A DNA stretch of 64,000 nt from Bimuria novae-zelandiae CBS 107.79 (lineage: Eukaryota; Ascomycota; Dothideomycetes; Pleosporales; Didymosphaeriaceae): NCBI GenBank assembly GCA_010015655.1, contig ML976689.1:1-64000 (forward strand). Reading direction: 5' to 3'. Each line of letters starts with the position of its first letter. Positions within the stretch are counted from its first letter, which is position 1. Positions 10,901-25,265 of this stretch are shown here, one piece after another. Position numbers and translations under genes: made by a program. The notes beneath the pieces were generated by a model. The model was not told where the DNA came from and did no database searches. It saw only the letters and a program-made list of their open reading frames with translations.

Positions 10901-13900
10901 CCTTCCTCCTATACGCCTACTCTCCTAATAATCAGGTAATCTAATAAAACTCGGCTACTAAATAGTTACTTTTTACTAGATTAAACGCCTACTTTATCTC
11001 TAAATATTAAACTAACCTATTTATGGACGATCTATTAACACCTTCGCGTACTAATCGATTAACCTAATAGTTCTTAACGGAATCCTCGCTCCCATGCACG
11101 ATCCCTATTAATCTAGCTACTAAAACGCTATAATACTAGTATTTGCCACCTACTACTTGCTAATAACGCCCTTGTTTATTCTCCTCCTATTAATGGCATA
11201 TCTCCTGCGGCACCCTGCACTAAAACAATCTAAATATGGCTTAAACTAGATCTACTACTCTATTTTCTTAATTATCTCCTTTGCTACCTAGCTCTCTACT
11301 TACTAATATTGCCAAATGTCGTGTGCGCTCTATCCGTCGCCCGTACCTTTATATATTCTATACTAATTTACTTACTATACTAACTAACTACGTAATTATT
11401 TTATACTAGCGTACGCCTTTTACTAGTCCTGTATAAACCTCTATCGCAGACCCCGTTGTGTTTACTCTTATTATTAGAACGCACGCTATACTACTTCCCT
11501 TTTTACCTCTCTTTTTCTTTTCCTCTTCCTCTCTTTTTTTCTTTTTCTCTCCCTCTTCCTCTTCTTCTTTTTTTCCCTCTTCCTCTCCCTCTTCCTCTTC
11601 CTCTTTACTTTAACTACGTCTATCTCTTCTTTATCGCTATTATCCTTGCCACTACCCCCCTTACTCTCCTCCTCTTTTGTCTCCTTACCTTCTTTATAAA
11701 TATTATATTTCTCTTCCCCCTCTTTGTACTCTACCCGCTCTACTTCTCTGTAATCTAAATACCTACCTAATACCACTCGCCTACACGTTGCCGCCTTATC
11801 TTCTTTTACTAACGCTTACACTAACGCATGCTCCTTTTCCTCCTACTTGTTTTTAGCCACTCGCTGGGCCCCTTTTTATATAATTATAACCGCCTTGCTC
11901 CGTGCCCTATTTTATCCTACCTAATCGCTCTCCTGTGCGTAATCTAACATGAAAAATGGCTAATTAATATGGATAATATACTAAATATTAGAAATATTAA
12001 TGCTTATGCCTAACGCGCTCGTGGTAATAATTACCCGCCCTTTATTAAATATAAAATCCTCTAATATTCTTACCTTACTAATAGTATTATAGTAATACGC
12101 ATGGCACCCTAACTACTACGCTAACGCCTTAATCTTACGCACTAAATTATTATATATTACTATCTTGCCCTGCCTATACTTACGTAACTTTTACTATACT
12201 ATGCCTAACACTATTTCTTTTATCTTTTACTTCTTCGCTGCCCTTCCCACCTTAATTACCTAGTATGCCATGTTCGTTTGCGCCGTTTCTGCCCGGAACA
12301 CCATAACCTAGTTAGGATTAAAATGTATCCGCTAGAATAACTTATCCTCCTTACTTAGTAATAATATCGCTATTAATAACACTATCTACGTCTTAGTAGC
12401 CACTAACTTACCTAACTACTATATCTGCTTGCAGAACGTGTACTGCTAGTTTAACACTACGTGGCACTTATTAATTATAATCTAGTCTAACTATCGTATT
12501 ACTCTTAAATAGTTTATAAAGGTAGTAAACCCCTGCGTAACTATTAACTTAAGGGTTACTAACACTATTATAGCTACGTTAGGCGGGCGCCGGCTCTCCT
12601 ACGCTACACACGATATCCCTAGCTTCTTACACTATTATATTATGTTACCTCGTAATATAATTAATAGGATAACAATAATAGTCGTGCCGCCCTACTTAGC
12701 CCACGCTAATAATATAAATAACATGCTCTTACCTACCCTTATTAGTATTACTACTACTATGGGGCTCTCTCCGCCCACGATAGCATCTATTACCTCTTAC
12801 TACACGCTTTAAAACGTTACTATCTTGCCTGCCACGTGCGCCGTGTACCCGGCCTATAAATTTATTACTAACCCTATTATATTCTCTTTATTCTATGCCT
12901 CGCTTTCCTCTTCTTTTTTTAGCTAAAATGCCATGGCCCCGCGTAAAAACCGTTAACTAATACTAATAGCAATCTCATGGTACGCGGTAATTATTAATAG
13001 CTAGCCTAATTTAACGCTAGTTTTGCGTTTTAATACCTCTTGCAACTAGTCCGTCGTCTACTTACGCTTATTAGGGTTGACTAATTATATATACAACGAT
13101 ATCGCCTCCTTTTCCTACACTATTACCTCTATCCACTACTAGAACGGCAACACTAGCTATATATAATATACTACTAACTCGCCCACCACGCGTGGTAAAT
13201 ACTAGTAAATAATCTTAATATTACTATTAATAGCATACCCTTTATAGTATCTCGTTACAAATACTATCTTACTATTCTTAACGAATATATTGCGGTAGGC
13301 CCCTTTAACCGTGTTGCTATGCCAAATGCTTATAATCTCGGACCCCTTAGCCAGCTATCCGCCTATAATATGTATTAACGCGATTAACTTCTCCCTAAAT
13401 ATAACTACTTAGTCTATATACTACCTAACCTCTTACTAGTTAACGTCCGAACGGGTGCCTAGCTTTATAAACTAGTTCCTAATTTAAGCGTCCTAATTAA
13501 CCTGCTTATATAACTACTACTTTTCGTCCACGGGTATATAGGTGCGCTAGTCTTTTAAAAAATTCTACCTTAGTTACTTATTAGTTAGATTATCGCGTAA
13601 ACTCTCTTACGGGATATTAGGGACGGGCTTAGCAAATAGGCTATTACTAAATAATAAATTCTCTATTAATAACTACTAACTCTCCTCCCTTAACCCGTGC
13701 ACTATGCTACGGAACTAGGCTATAGTAAACTATAGCTCCTTATATAATAACTTATTCTATCCTACTTACTTTACGTAGCCGCGTAATATCGTATTGTAAT
13801 AAATCTTTAACCCGTACGTCCGTAAATCTAATATTTACTATATAGGGCTATGGCTACCGCGCACTATAAACTTATCCATTATCTACTAAACGTGCTATAA

Positions 13901-14436
13901 ATACCCTTTTGGCTAGTCTTATTACTAGGTGCTATCCCTATCGCTCTCGTACGCGCTATCGCTATCTATATCGTCTCTTATAAATAAATTTAATAATTCT
14001 AACGCCTGCTGCACTACTATAAACTAGGTAACCTTAATAATGGCTAATAAAATGGGCGGATACTACTTAGCGCCCTTCCACTTATCCTCCTTTATCCCTA
14101 ATATAGCTAATGCACACACTAACGGGCTATCGTACTCTTTATAGGTAATAGACTAGCTTAATAATGCGACGTAAATCGCTAAATATAATTTTTTAATACT
14201 TAATAACGCTTTGCGCTTGCCTATAATTCTACCCTTCTTTATCTCCTACTTGGCCTCTATCTCCCCTACCGCACTATCTGCGTTATCTATTATTACCTTA
14301 TTTATATCTCTATCTTTTATCTCTTTTGTCTCTTCCTTCTCTTCTTCCTCTACTACTCCTTTTGCCGCCTTTACTAACGCCTCCCACGCCTCGCGCTGCT
14401 ACTAGGTAAACCGGTACGTAAGGCTCTTTTACGCGA
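10900..14436 (-). pseudogene. TLH-D: telomere-linked RecQ helicase with complete helicase end, N-terminus lost
   Basis: Minus strand from 14436 to about 10900. This is the only copy of its lineage with a whole helicase. Walker A appears as VILIRVGKSM near 12745, the DECH box as NKCH near 12460, and motif III near 12385. Lobe 2 follows (KYRQGKIVIYNNLV near 12165, then MLDYAQESD near 11935), then a zinc-binding block CRRVVLGRYLDYREVERVE (about 11790), a Lys/Glu-rich tail (11700-11490) and a conserved C-terminal block near 11230-11000 (IFRLFQCRVPQEICHQ). Key acidic and Gln/Trp codons are lost by RIP. The N-terminal finger part is cut at 14436, where sequence switches to the TLH-F locus. It lacks 243 bp present in TLH-B and TLH-C. 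Confidence 0.85.
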
Positions 14437-14439
14437 GAG

Positions 14440-17170
14440 AAGGGTAGTGGCTAGTAGCACTAGTACTATTACTAACTATTTAGCGTTATATACGTAACAT
14501 ATACACCTTTTCCTGGGGTAGAGAGATGGCAAAATATTATTTACTTAACCTAGCTATATTATAGCTTCTTTTTATAATACAACCCCTTTTCTTCCTTATT
14601 AAATAATTTAAATAACGCTAGCTGCTTACGTTAGGATATATACGCGCGAAATCCAAGGAAGCTATGCTACTCCTAACTTATATTTTAATACTTGGCTCTC
14701 CTAGCTTCTATTACCCTAGGAGCCTCTTTTAATCCCTAAGTATATATAGTGCCTGCGATCCACGTCGTATAGCTTGCCTAATTATTTACTTTCTTCTCTT
14801 TAATCCCATAGTCCCGCTTAAATCCGATACACTTTAGATATATACGGGATATAGTAATAGCTGCGTGCCAATAGTAGGTAATATTTAGATTTATTTATAA
14901 GTATATCCGCGCCTCTTCTTTTAACACGTGTGTTAATTAGGCACTATCCCAGGTAGTTATATCGCTTTTTAACTATAGGAAAGGTAATAGTAGTGTCTTA
15001 TCTACCTATATAAGTGCATCTAGCTTTCTCTAGAATAGTAAGATAAACTATAAATAGTAAATAACGAGTTCGCTAACTTCTTTAGGTAGGTAATAATAGA
15101 TAATCTTCGTAGACCCGATAATATTATAACCCTTGTAATACGCAGTTACTATACTTACTAGACTGTCTTTAATAAAAATATTTTAATAGTGCCTATTTAC
15201 CGTATTACGGTGTCTTAAGCTAAAAATCTCTATTCCTCGAGCAGGCTGGCCTATAGTTATATAGATAAAAAGTAGGAGTTGTTTAAGGAATAAATTAACT
15301 TTCGAGATGTATCTCTTTGCTATAGGTACTTTTTACATAACCTTCGAGTCTTTCTTACGTAACTCCACGAATTCGGTGCGTAGTATATTAGATCTTAACA
15401 CGCGATTAAGTATCTAGCGTCCTCCCTCTAGTAATATATTCCTATTATAAGGATCCTTGCAAAAGCTCTAACCTTTAGCACTTTTTATTAAGTTATCCCG
15501 TAAGTCGCGTAGTTTAAAGATAGAAATTACGTTTTCCTGCTTCTTATCGTCGTGTACTAGGAAGAGCCACTTAAGCTCGGCCTGCGCTAGCGCTACTTAC
15601 GTGGTAATAAACTTCTTTAGATTAGTCACGTTTAACTTTAGCTACTTATAAGTAAGTCGCTTATGGTTATTAGACTAATAGATATACCCTAGACTCGTGG
15701 AACTATTTCTAATCTTTTTACTATACGCCCGTAATTAAAGCACCTAGTTAAATATAGACTAACTTTTATAAATTATAAACTAATTCCGTATCTTATTAAG
15801 TACGTTTACTAGATATTCGACCCGTCCTTCCTCCGCTATTAGTACCGACATCTAGATAATAAGCATCTGCGATATCTTAATAAACGCGGATAGGTTAAAT
15901 ATAAAGTAAAAAGCGTCTTAGAGTATCTTCTTCTTAAGGTCTATGGCCAGCGTAGTAAGGAACCTAACTACCGTGCTTTTAAAGAGGTCCCCCTTTAACA
16001 TGTAATTAAGCAAGGTAATGCAGAAATAAAGACAAGCTTAGTTAAGTTAGGCTTCTAGTAGCCTTTAAATAGCTTTAGGGTTTAGTTTAATGCCCTCCTC
16101 GCCCGTTTAGCCCTGCTTTAGCCTAACGAGCTCCTTGCTAATACCTATTATCTAGTTAAGGTACCTAAGCTAGGAGGTCGTTAAATAGTAGGCAAGCGCG
16201 ACACGGTTCTCTAGCTAAATAGTTTAATAGGCAAAGTAGATTAACCTCTTAAACACCTACTTATAGTTCTAATACGTCGAGTCGCGAAGTTTAGTTAGCA
16301 GTAGTTAGTTAAAGGCTTATTACTACTAGATAAAGCTATTAATGCGCGCCTGGTCGAAGACGTTAACCTTATTATCTTAGATAGAGCGATGCGCTTCTTC
16401 TATAATATAGTCTAGGCTATTCGAGAATTTAGTAAAGAGCAGCTCTAATGCGGGATTAGTAAGAATTACTAATAAAGTAACGTTATTAAAAGAGTACCCT
16501 TAAAGATATTTTGGCCATTATGTTATCTCTAGCCAAGGCGAGACTTCTATTAGCGTAGTATTATCTAGAATTACGTCCTCTAGCGCATGCTTCTCCTATT
16601 TATTTTTCTTAAGGGCCTTATTAATTTACGCGTGTATATACTCTACCTTAAATAACGTTACTACTATCTTCTAGTAACTCTATACTTCTTCGTTTTCCGC
16701 ATCTTTCGCATGCGGGATAACAATAAAGTAGCTATAGTTAGGTCCTCGTTTAAATAGCCACTAGCACGAAACATTTTTCCACTAAAAAGTAGATTCTATA
16801 GTAGCCTTAGGTTAACGTCCTAGGGCACGCTTATAGGTAGCATATTTATTATTAAAGTGTCTTATTAGTACTCTTACTACTGTGCAAGTATAGGTGCACT
16901 CTAGATATAATAGCCCTTTATATATAGGGAGGTATAGTAGAGCAAGCTGGCCGGCAGATAGTAACTAAAAGTTAGGTAAGTCTAAGTCTATAGGACACTT
17001 AAGTATAAGCTTATTACTTAGTAGCATCCGCGCTTTTTTTAATAGGCTAAGTTCTAGATAGTTGGCGTGCAAACGCGTAAGGTAAGATATATATTAGTTT
17101 AGCCTAACGCCATGGCCGCATGGGATACATATCCATGTTTAGTAGTCTAGTAGGAAGTAAAAGAGGTCTA
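14440..17170 (-). pseudogene. TLH-F: diverged DUF3505/OrsD-like TLH relative, helicase part absent
   Basis: Minus strand from about 17170 to 14440. The N-terminus reads as a DUF3505-type finger block (WICIPCGHGVRLNQYISYL near 17110) followed by a second Cys-rich block (GLLYLECTYTCTVVRVL near 16900) and EVSPWLEITQWPKYLQ near 16530. The middle block has the family signature GQPARGIEI and then KIIYYYLPKEVSELVIYY (about 15230-15050). It matches TLH-B in order but is far less similar than A-D are to each other, so it is a separate lineage. Reading is lost near 14440, before any helicase motif. RIP stops throughout. Confidence 0.75.
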
Positions 17171-17542
17171 TAATAATGCACTAGTAGTTAGTAAGGATAG
17201 CCAGGTTGCAATATACACGTGGGAGAGAAGATAGGGGAAAGGGGAAAGAGGAAGGGGGGCGATAAGGCTTCTAACTATAAACGCGAACACGACGCGTGGG
17301 TCTTATAGCCCTTACCCTCTTAACTACGCTAGCTTACTACTTAGGGTAAAAAGAGATGGCTAGGTAGTATATATAAACACGTGGGAAGGACTCCCGCGTT
17401 ATAATATTTAGTAAGGCGAGCTAGGGTCCTATCTAGCGCGAACACGGTTAAGCGTGCGTCGAAGTTGGGCCAATTAGCTAGGGAGAAACTGGATGCAGGG
17501 TTGGATATATTTAGTAATAATACTCTAGACGTTCTGGGTTAG
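17171..17542. other. TLH-F 5' flank, ending in GGGTTAG
   Basis: Upstream region of TLH-F with a purine-rich run (17220-17265) and no coding pattern. It ends with TCTGGGTTAG (GGGTTAG at 17536-17542), after which the 575-bp repeat begins. Confidence 0.55.
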
Positions 17543-18114
17543 CGCTGCTCGCGAGATTAAGAAGGTGGTTAATAGTAATAATAAGGAGAGTAGTAATAAA
17601 GAGCCTACGTAGTTAAGGAGTTCCTTATAACGCCTATAATAGCTAACCTTACTTAAGTTAATAAGGCTATAGTAGGCTATTTAGTTTTAAAATAATTAGC
17701 ATGTATAGTATAAATAGGAGTTATTTATTAGAAATTACACTAAGCCCTTACTTTTAGTTAATATATATTCTGTGTTATATCTATGCGTAATTATACCTAG
17801 GGCTAGGTGTAATAGTTAGGTATTTACGACGCGTCTAACTTACCCCTATTAACCCTAACGCGTAACCCTAATCATATCTACCCTATTAATTAGTATTATA
17901 TAAATTATATAGAAGGTGTAACTTAGTCTTCTCTTTTATATACTTAAATTTTAGGAGAATTAATCCGCGGGATTCTTAATAGTCTAACCTTTAAAGTTAC
18001 TAAATAGTTCTTCTTTTTATAGGGGTGCATGCTATAAAATACCCGCACCTTATATAGTTTAGAATATAGGGTTAAATGGTATTAGGGTTTATACTATTTA
18101 GAGCCCTAGGTTAG
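17540..18114. repeat. 575-bp TLH-flank repeat, copy 1
   Basis: This segment recurs as a direct repeat at 27956-28530 with the same length. It contains a telomere-like box at 17849-17872 (TTAACCCTAACGCGTAACCC) and ends GAGCCCTAGGTTAG. The part around the box resembles the 5' flanks of TLH-A to TLH-C. The next bases are the broken 3' end of TLH-E. Confidence 0.8.
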
Positions 18115-20232
18115 CCCAATTTGGCTCTCGCGCTTTAATGCCTCTCGTAATTAATTACTAGTTTATTTACGTCCCTTCGGGTTAGCGGGCCATATATAGG
18201 ACGATATCGTGTCTCGCTGCCACATAACCGCCTCTAACTACTATTAAAACGGCAACGCCAACTATATATACTATACTACTAATTTACTAACCTCGCGCGG
18301 TAAATAATGGTAAATAATCTTAATATTGGCTCTTATTATATAACCCTTATAATATTATATTACGAATATAACTATACTATTCTTAATAAACATGTTCTAG
18401 TGCTCCCCCTTTATAGTGTTACTATACCGTATACTCGTAATCTCGGGCCCTTTACTAGGTTATCCGCCTATTTAATACGTTAATACAATTAACTTCTCGC
18501 GGAATACTATAATATAGTTTATGTATTACTCTACTTTTTATTAATTAATGCCGCTCTGCGACACGGGCTTAATAAATTAGTTTTATAACTACGGGTTCTG
18601 CACGATGTAATCTAATAACTACTCTTATCTATTAATAGGTAAACGCGTCTACTTGTCTTGTAAAAAATTCTAAGTAGGTTACTTATTTATTAGATTATCT
18701 TATAACTACTCCCACGGGATGCTGGGTACGGGTTCGGGGTAATAGTCTCTAAATAATAATTTATTAGTTAATAACTATCGTGCTTTTACTACTAATCCGT
18801 GCACCATGCTACAGAACTACGCTATATTAAATTAAATATCTTTATATAATAACTTATCGCGTTTAGCCTACTCGACGTAACCGTGTGCGGTAGTGTTATA
18901 ATAAACCTTTAACTTATATGTCCGTAAATTTAATATTTATTATATTAGTCCGTGACTGCCTCGCACTATAAATTGGTCCATTATATCTTATATAAACTAT
19001 AAATATCCTTTCTAGGGGGTTCTTATATTATTACTATTACTACTACTGCCGCTACCGCTATCGCTGCCGTATTCCTTATTATTAGGCGGCGATATCTCTA
19101 ATGCCTTTTACACTACCATGAAACGGGCTACCTTAATTATAGCTAATAAAATTTACGAATATTAATTAGGCCCTTTTTATCTACCCTTACGTATACCTAA
19201 TACTGCTAATATATACACTAACGGGTTATCGTACTCTTGGCGGGTGATAGAATAGTCTAATAACGTAATATAAAACTATAAACACGCCTACTAAATAGGG
19301 GATAATATAGGGTTTTTTTTTATTTCTTTTATTTCTTCTTCTCCCTCTCTTTTTTTCTTATTTTATTTTTATTCTTGTTCTTCCCCTTCTTCTTCCTTAT
19401 CTACTTTTATTTTATTAATTCCTTTATTTTTCTTATTCTTCTTATTGGCTGCCCGCACAAATGCATTCCACGCCTATTTTTACTTACGCGTAAAATAGTA
19501 CTTTAGGCTTTCTTATATATGCTCCCGCTAGGTGCGTGCGAAAAATATTAATATCTACTACTATAGCTAAACGTGCTTAATAATTAACGCCTTATCCATG
19601 TATAGTTATAATAGCTAGAATAATATCTAATACTTCTTTGTGCAAATGGCCTCTAACCGCATAAATACGCTAATATAGCAAATAACTAACTTTTAGCTAT
19701 ATCGTGCTAATTTATTCATGGCTGCCCACATCGCTGCCTCCGCGGGTTTAAGTAGATTACTATTAGTTATAGGCTACTTAATGCACGCCAACAAATTAGG
19801 CCTTTATAATCCTTTTAAATATAATAACTACTAGGTTTACTCTAATTACGGGTTAACCTTGTCTCGCTTACTATTCTAAATTATATTATAGTTAGTATTC
19901 TGCACGCGCGCCTATGCTTCCTTTATTTTTTAGCGTAATTACTACTATACTGTCTCTTTATTAGCGGACACCGTATTAGCCTTGTTTAATATCTCGAAAT
20001 ACTGTGAACCAGGGCCCTATACTAATAATTACTAGTAATAAATAGTCTTATACGCCTGTTTAATGCGTTATTAGATTTTTTTCTCTACTACTAGGCTTAG
20101 ACGTCCCTTTTTCCACCTTATAAACTAACTATAGATAATTCGCTAGTGCTTTTATACTAACTTACTACTCTTAAATACCTATCGGCACTTTTCTAGTTCT
20201 AATTAATATAATAATCTATCTGTAAATATAAG
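18115..20232 (-). pseudogene. TLH-E, 3' part: middle domain, helicase missing
   Basis: Left part of TLH-E, homologous to the middle region of TLH-B (compare 18120-18480 with 2530-2890). The acidic linker appears as the pyrimidine run 19310-19440 and the GASS-type linker near 20010. It ends at the AGGTTAG junction at 18114, upstream of where Walker A would be. At 20232 it is interrupted by the copia element and resumes at 25447. Confidence 0.75.
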
Positions 20233-20408
20233 CGTTAGATGTCACGTCTTAATGGATGTCCTAATGATTCGGGGGGTTGAATTAATGTATTGGGTTATTC
20301 TTTCTGTCTACGGGGTTCCCTCGGCAGGTTCTGTGTGTTCTCGGTTAATCCCCGGCCTTTTTCGGGCTACCCCTGATCCTCCGAACTTAATATGCTTTTT
20401 ATCTGACA
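20233..20408 (-). repeat. Copia-1 3' LTR
   Basis: 176 bp, matched along its length by 25266-25441. Differences seen by eye are mostly C/T and G/A transitions, consistent with RIP after insertion. Confidence 0.9.
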
Positions 20409-20449
20409 CACCCCCTTAGCTTAGAGCCGTTCGAGCCATGGCCAAGGTT

Positions 20450-23400
20450 ATTAGACGAGGGTGAGGTTATTAAGCTAGTCTTAAATCTCCTCTAAAGGTG
20501 CTTTATTAGCTACCTTTTAATCCTTTACCTCCACCAGTCCTAGTTGCTTTAGGAAGTTCTACTACTGATTTACTAAGAGTGCTTTAGTTAAGCCGTCTGC
20601 AATTATCTCTGTAGATTTAGTGTATTCTACCTTTATTCTTCCCCTGGTTACTTCCTATTAAAGCCAGTAATTATGTATATCGACGTGTTAAAGCTTCGTA
20701 TGCAGCTTCGAGATCTCCTGCGTTACTAGCTAAATAGTTTGCTAGTTGTTATATTAGATTATAATAGTAGGGCTAGGTAGCTTAACTTTTAGTTTCTTTA
20801 TTAATCTCGATATAAAGATAGCTTCCTTTACGACTTGCGCCAGAGCAAGAAGCTTAGCTTCTATAGTTAACGTAGTAATAGTGTCTTGTTTGCTTGCACG
20901 CTATGTAATAAGACCGTTAAATAGCTTAATAGCGTAGCCTTGCGAGCTCTTATAGTCTAGAGTGTTATCCGCAAATAAGGTATTACTTGCTACCTATAAG
21001 GATTTGCCTCTTCTAAGTTAAAGTGTCTTCTACTTTGTTTCGTTGAGGTACAGTAGGGCTCGGTTAGCCGCATAATAATGTTCTAGACCAAGATTTAATA
21101 AGAATCTCGCTAGCCTTAAGGTTGCGAATGCAATATCCGGTCGGGTACTAACAGCTATATATAGGAGTAATCCGATCTTACGTTAGTATTTATTAATCTT
21201 TGTGAGCGAAGCCAGCCCTTCTCTTGGCTTAAGCTCCCCTATGCCCATTAGGGTGTTATGTTAGATTATTTAGTCATCAACCAGCCAGCTGATTTTGTCA
21301 TAGTATGCGGCCTAGGAGAGTTAAATAAGTTAGTTCTGCCAATCTCTAATCACTTTAATTCCTAGGAACTATAGTAGGTCTTCTCCGCCTGTTATTAAGT
21401 ATTTCTTCCTAAGTTGTTCTACGACTTGCTAAGCTTAGCTAGCTTTGTCTTAGTAGTACGCAATAATAATGTCGTCTACGTAAAAGAAGATAATAATACT
21501 ATCCTTAATTATATAGTATGGCTTATAGGGCACGGTCTAGAAACTAAACTTAATAAGCGTAGCTATGAACTTTTTCTGCCAAAGAAGTGATAAGATTCGC
21601 AGTCCGTAGAGTGCCTTCTAGACTTTAAGGACAGTACCAGGTTTTTAATATCCAGGCGGCATGCGCATATAGACTTCTCGATCTAGTAATGCGTGTACAA
21701 ACGCGTTAGTAACGTTATATTATATAAGTTCGAGGTTATATTTGGCAGTAATTACTATAAGTAAGTAGAAGGATCTTTCGGCCAATATTACTGCGTAGGT
21801 GTCCTGGGAGGTTATATTGCGTTGTTAGTCTCCTCTAACTACCAGTCGCGCTTTGCACTTAATAAACTGGTAATATTTATTAAACTTATACACATACACC
21901 TATATGCAGTCTAGGATTTGTTGGCCTATTACCTTTACTGTCTTGTACGGTACTTCTATCCAGGATTAGGTAATTCTATAACTGTCCAGATGCAATTGCT
22001 GCGCTTCCCGGAATAATTCTCCTATTAGATGTTGGTCAAGGTCCGTTTTACAAGTGGGTGGCGGAGGTAACTATAATTAGTAAATCTTAACGCCCTTCGC
22101 TAGTAGTCTTTTTATCTAGGCTTTATTAATCGTGTTCCTATTGTGTTTTCTAACCCTTCCTACTTCCGTTCCTGCCATGAAAGCTGCTGCCCAGGGGACT
22201 ATCTTAGATAAAGTAATCTCGGGTAGGTTTATATTTTCCCCTATTATTAGCTATGCTAGCAGAGCTGCAGGTAGTAGAGTTAAAGGTAGTGTTAGGTAGT
22301 AATCTCTAATCTTCCTTCCTTAATAGTAGCCCGGTGGGTCTACTTTGTCCTTTATAGGTAATTCGTTTTCTGCGACATCGTCTTCGTAGAATAATTCGGT
22401 TTCTGGTTGGTGCACTAGTGGTGGTAGCTTAATTGTCTTAATATGTGTAGCTATCTCGGCCAGCGTATTGTGCATAACGTTGTCTATTAGATCCTCTATC
22501 TTCCTGTTAAAGATTGTGTTTTTATTAAATATAACGTCTCGCGTGCTGATGACCTTAGCCAGCGTTAGTATCTATATTTAGTAAATATTTAATAACTGGT
22601 ATCTAATAAGGTATCCGATCCATGCTTTAGGGTCGAGTTATTGTAGTCTCAATTTTCCACGGTGGGTATTATCTATTATAGCGAATGCTTTGCATCTGTA
22701 CGCCTTTAGGTAGGCTAAGTTTAGTTTCTTAATAGACATAACGATCCTATTAGCTAGTAATACTCGTGTGAAGAATATCTTATATAGTGTTTTCTAGTTG
22801 TTCGTGTAGTTTGGCGTTCGATTGTATAGATACACTTTAGCTCTTGTAATTTTAGGCTAGAGTTCCTATAGAAGGTTTGCGTCTAGACGCATTGCGCGAG
22901 ATTTTTCTTTATTTACGCCCCCTAAGCGTTTAGCGCCACCGTTTTAAGCTTGCGTGTCTGGTGCTGAAGGCTCGATAATCATGCCTAGGCTTTTTAGCCA
23001 CCACTTAACTTCGGGTTTAACTGTGGTGATCTCATTGTCCGTTTTAATAACTTTTAGAGTGATGTCATATTGGTTCTTAAGAAATCTAAAGAAGATTATT
23101 AATGTCTTAATAATTAACCTTGCCGTTCGGTTATCCGTGAAGTAGAAGTCCCATTAGAGACTAGAATATCTGTCCGTAACAAGCATCTGGCTCTTCTCTT
23201 TGTTAAACGATAGTGATTTATAGGTGTGGAAATTAATAGAAAGCCTTTCTGCGGGTCCTTACTTATTAATCCTAGGTGTGTGGCTTATCTGCCTTTATAT
23301 CTTTACTCTTCTATATAAGTTGCACTCTACTATTATAATTCCCTTAACGCGTACCCCCTTAGCTCGCTGCACTAGGTGCTCGATTACGGCGGGTCCTGGA

Positions 23401-25235
23401 TAACTAAGCCTTTTGTGCTATAGGAGGGCTAATACTCTTTAAGGTTATTATTGCGTTTAAGAATTATAGGAATGCGTATAGTGCGCTACATAATGCACGG
23501 GTTAGTATTCTAATACCTATTATCTATGAATTTTAGTAAGCTCTCTAATAGTTGTTCTATTTAGTTACTTTAGGGTAGTAGGCTCTAATTAGGTATCCCA
23601 CTAGAATCCCTTCTGCCTTAGCACTTAGAAGGAGACTAGGTTACATAGCATGTCTAGGCATATTACTACGTTATATAGTACTAGTCTTTCAGCTCCCTAT
23701 TTGTGTTTTAGGTTTAAGATAACAGTTCTATATTTCTTTACCTAGATTTAAGTGTCGCCTGCCTATATAAAGTCGCCTTGTGTAGGTGGCTAATAGTTCT
23801 AAATCTAGTCGGGGTCGTTCGTGATGTGGCACGTCGAGCCCGAGTCAAGGATAAAAGAACGCCGAAGAGGATAATTAAATTAGTCTATAGTAAAGGTCGT
23901 AGAATAGGTAGCTTGCACCTTTAAAATCTATCTTCTATTTAGTTACTAATTAGTAATCTCTAGAGTTGGGGTATAGGAATTCTTAAAGGATAGAGTCTTG
24001 GTTCTAGGTCTACTTTAAGCTCTTAGTAGACTTTGAAAATTGGCATCGTGCTCTTGTTTTAGAGTAACGTATTTAGCTATTCTTAGGTTTGGCTCCCACT
24101 ATTCTAGTGCTTTGTCCGGGTAGAGATAGAAGCATTCCCTAATAGGGTGTCTTATATCGCAGGCTAGGCACTTAGCGGTTTTATTAGTGCCTGCTCTAGC
24201 AGGTTTACCACAATTAGCGTCCGCTTTAGCAGAGTTACCACTACCTTATTAAGGGTTTAAAGAGCTTAAAGGTGCACGATCATCATCCTTTATAGCTATA
24301 CGTTAATGTCGGGGTCTACCCCGTTTTGTACCCTAAGAGTTTCCTGTTTCTGTATGTTAGGGATCCCCTTACATGCTCTAGGCAGCTTGGCTACTTTTAG
24401 CGAAATAAGATAAGTCTTCTGTTGCGAATGCTGCCTTTTGGCTTCTATTTCGCGTTATTAGATAATTTAGCATTATATATTCTTGGAAACGTCCTATTAT
24501 GTCCTTTCGGTCCATGCCGGGTAGGTCCTTTTTATTTAATTAGAAGGTTACAGCCTATACTAGAGCTATCTTGTTTACTACTAACATAAAGTCTACAGCC
24601 ACAGGATTAAATTATGTGGTATTGGACACGTTTAGTGTCTTAGCCTCTATTGCGGCATAATCGTATTTAGTAAGCTATATGTCCTAGTTATTCACTATGC
24701 GTAGAGGCTTTAACAAGCTATAGTATCGCTGTCGCGCTTGCTCTTATTCAAACTTAGAAGTAACTCCTACTTTTACTTTTAGCTTTATAATCTATTCTTT
24801 AATAGTAGTATCTAGAAGACAGCAAGTGCGTTGTAGATATAGTGCTACTAATAACTAGATAAACACTACGATCTGCTATAAACTTGCGACTTTGGTCTTA
24901 TACTTTATGTACTGCATCTTGTATTTCTCTATCTAGAGTTTATAGAGGTCTAAATCCTCTTTGTAGCTCTTTAGTCCAGCGGACGAAAGTTCGGATAGTC
25001 TTAATAGTAAGACGCCGTCTAGAAGGGTTGCGGCTAGCGTATAGTCTACTATCTTGGGTAGCTCGGGCTCAAATGGCTCCGTAAGTGGGGTAATCACTAA
25101 ATCAGGGTCAACTTGCGCCTATGTATTGTATGCGACGCAGCGGGCTTATAGTTAGTTAAGCTAGCTATAGTATTTAGTGTTATCGCGAAGAATAATCGTT
25201 CCGTTAGTTTAATTTAGGTTTTAGGTTGCCATTTT
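20450..25235 (-). pseudogene. Copia-1 gag-pol polyprotein, RIP-degraded
   Basis: Minus-strand coding relic. A gag start ATG lies near 25230 (MATQNLNQTNGTIILRDNTK after reading through RIP stops). A CCHC zinc knuckle CLACDIRHPIREC lies near 24175-24135. The reverse transcriptase active site FFYVDDIIIA is at about 21488-21460, with YVDD at 21471-21482. The RNase H end with TKSTEIIADGLTKALL lies near 20600-20540. Many in-frame TAG/TAA codons break it, so it is not functional as it stands. Confidence 0.88.
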
Positions 25236-25265
25236 CGCTCTTGTTGAGGCAGTGAGACTCTTAAT

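Noticed and set aside
11456..11776. Open frames on both strands in a pyrimidine-rich stretch
   Set aside because: The minus frame is part of TLH-D (zinc-binding block and Lys/Glu-rich tail), kept open only because low-complexity sequence has few stop-prone codons; the plus frame is its complement.
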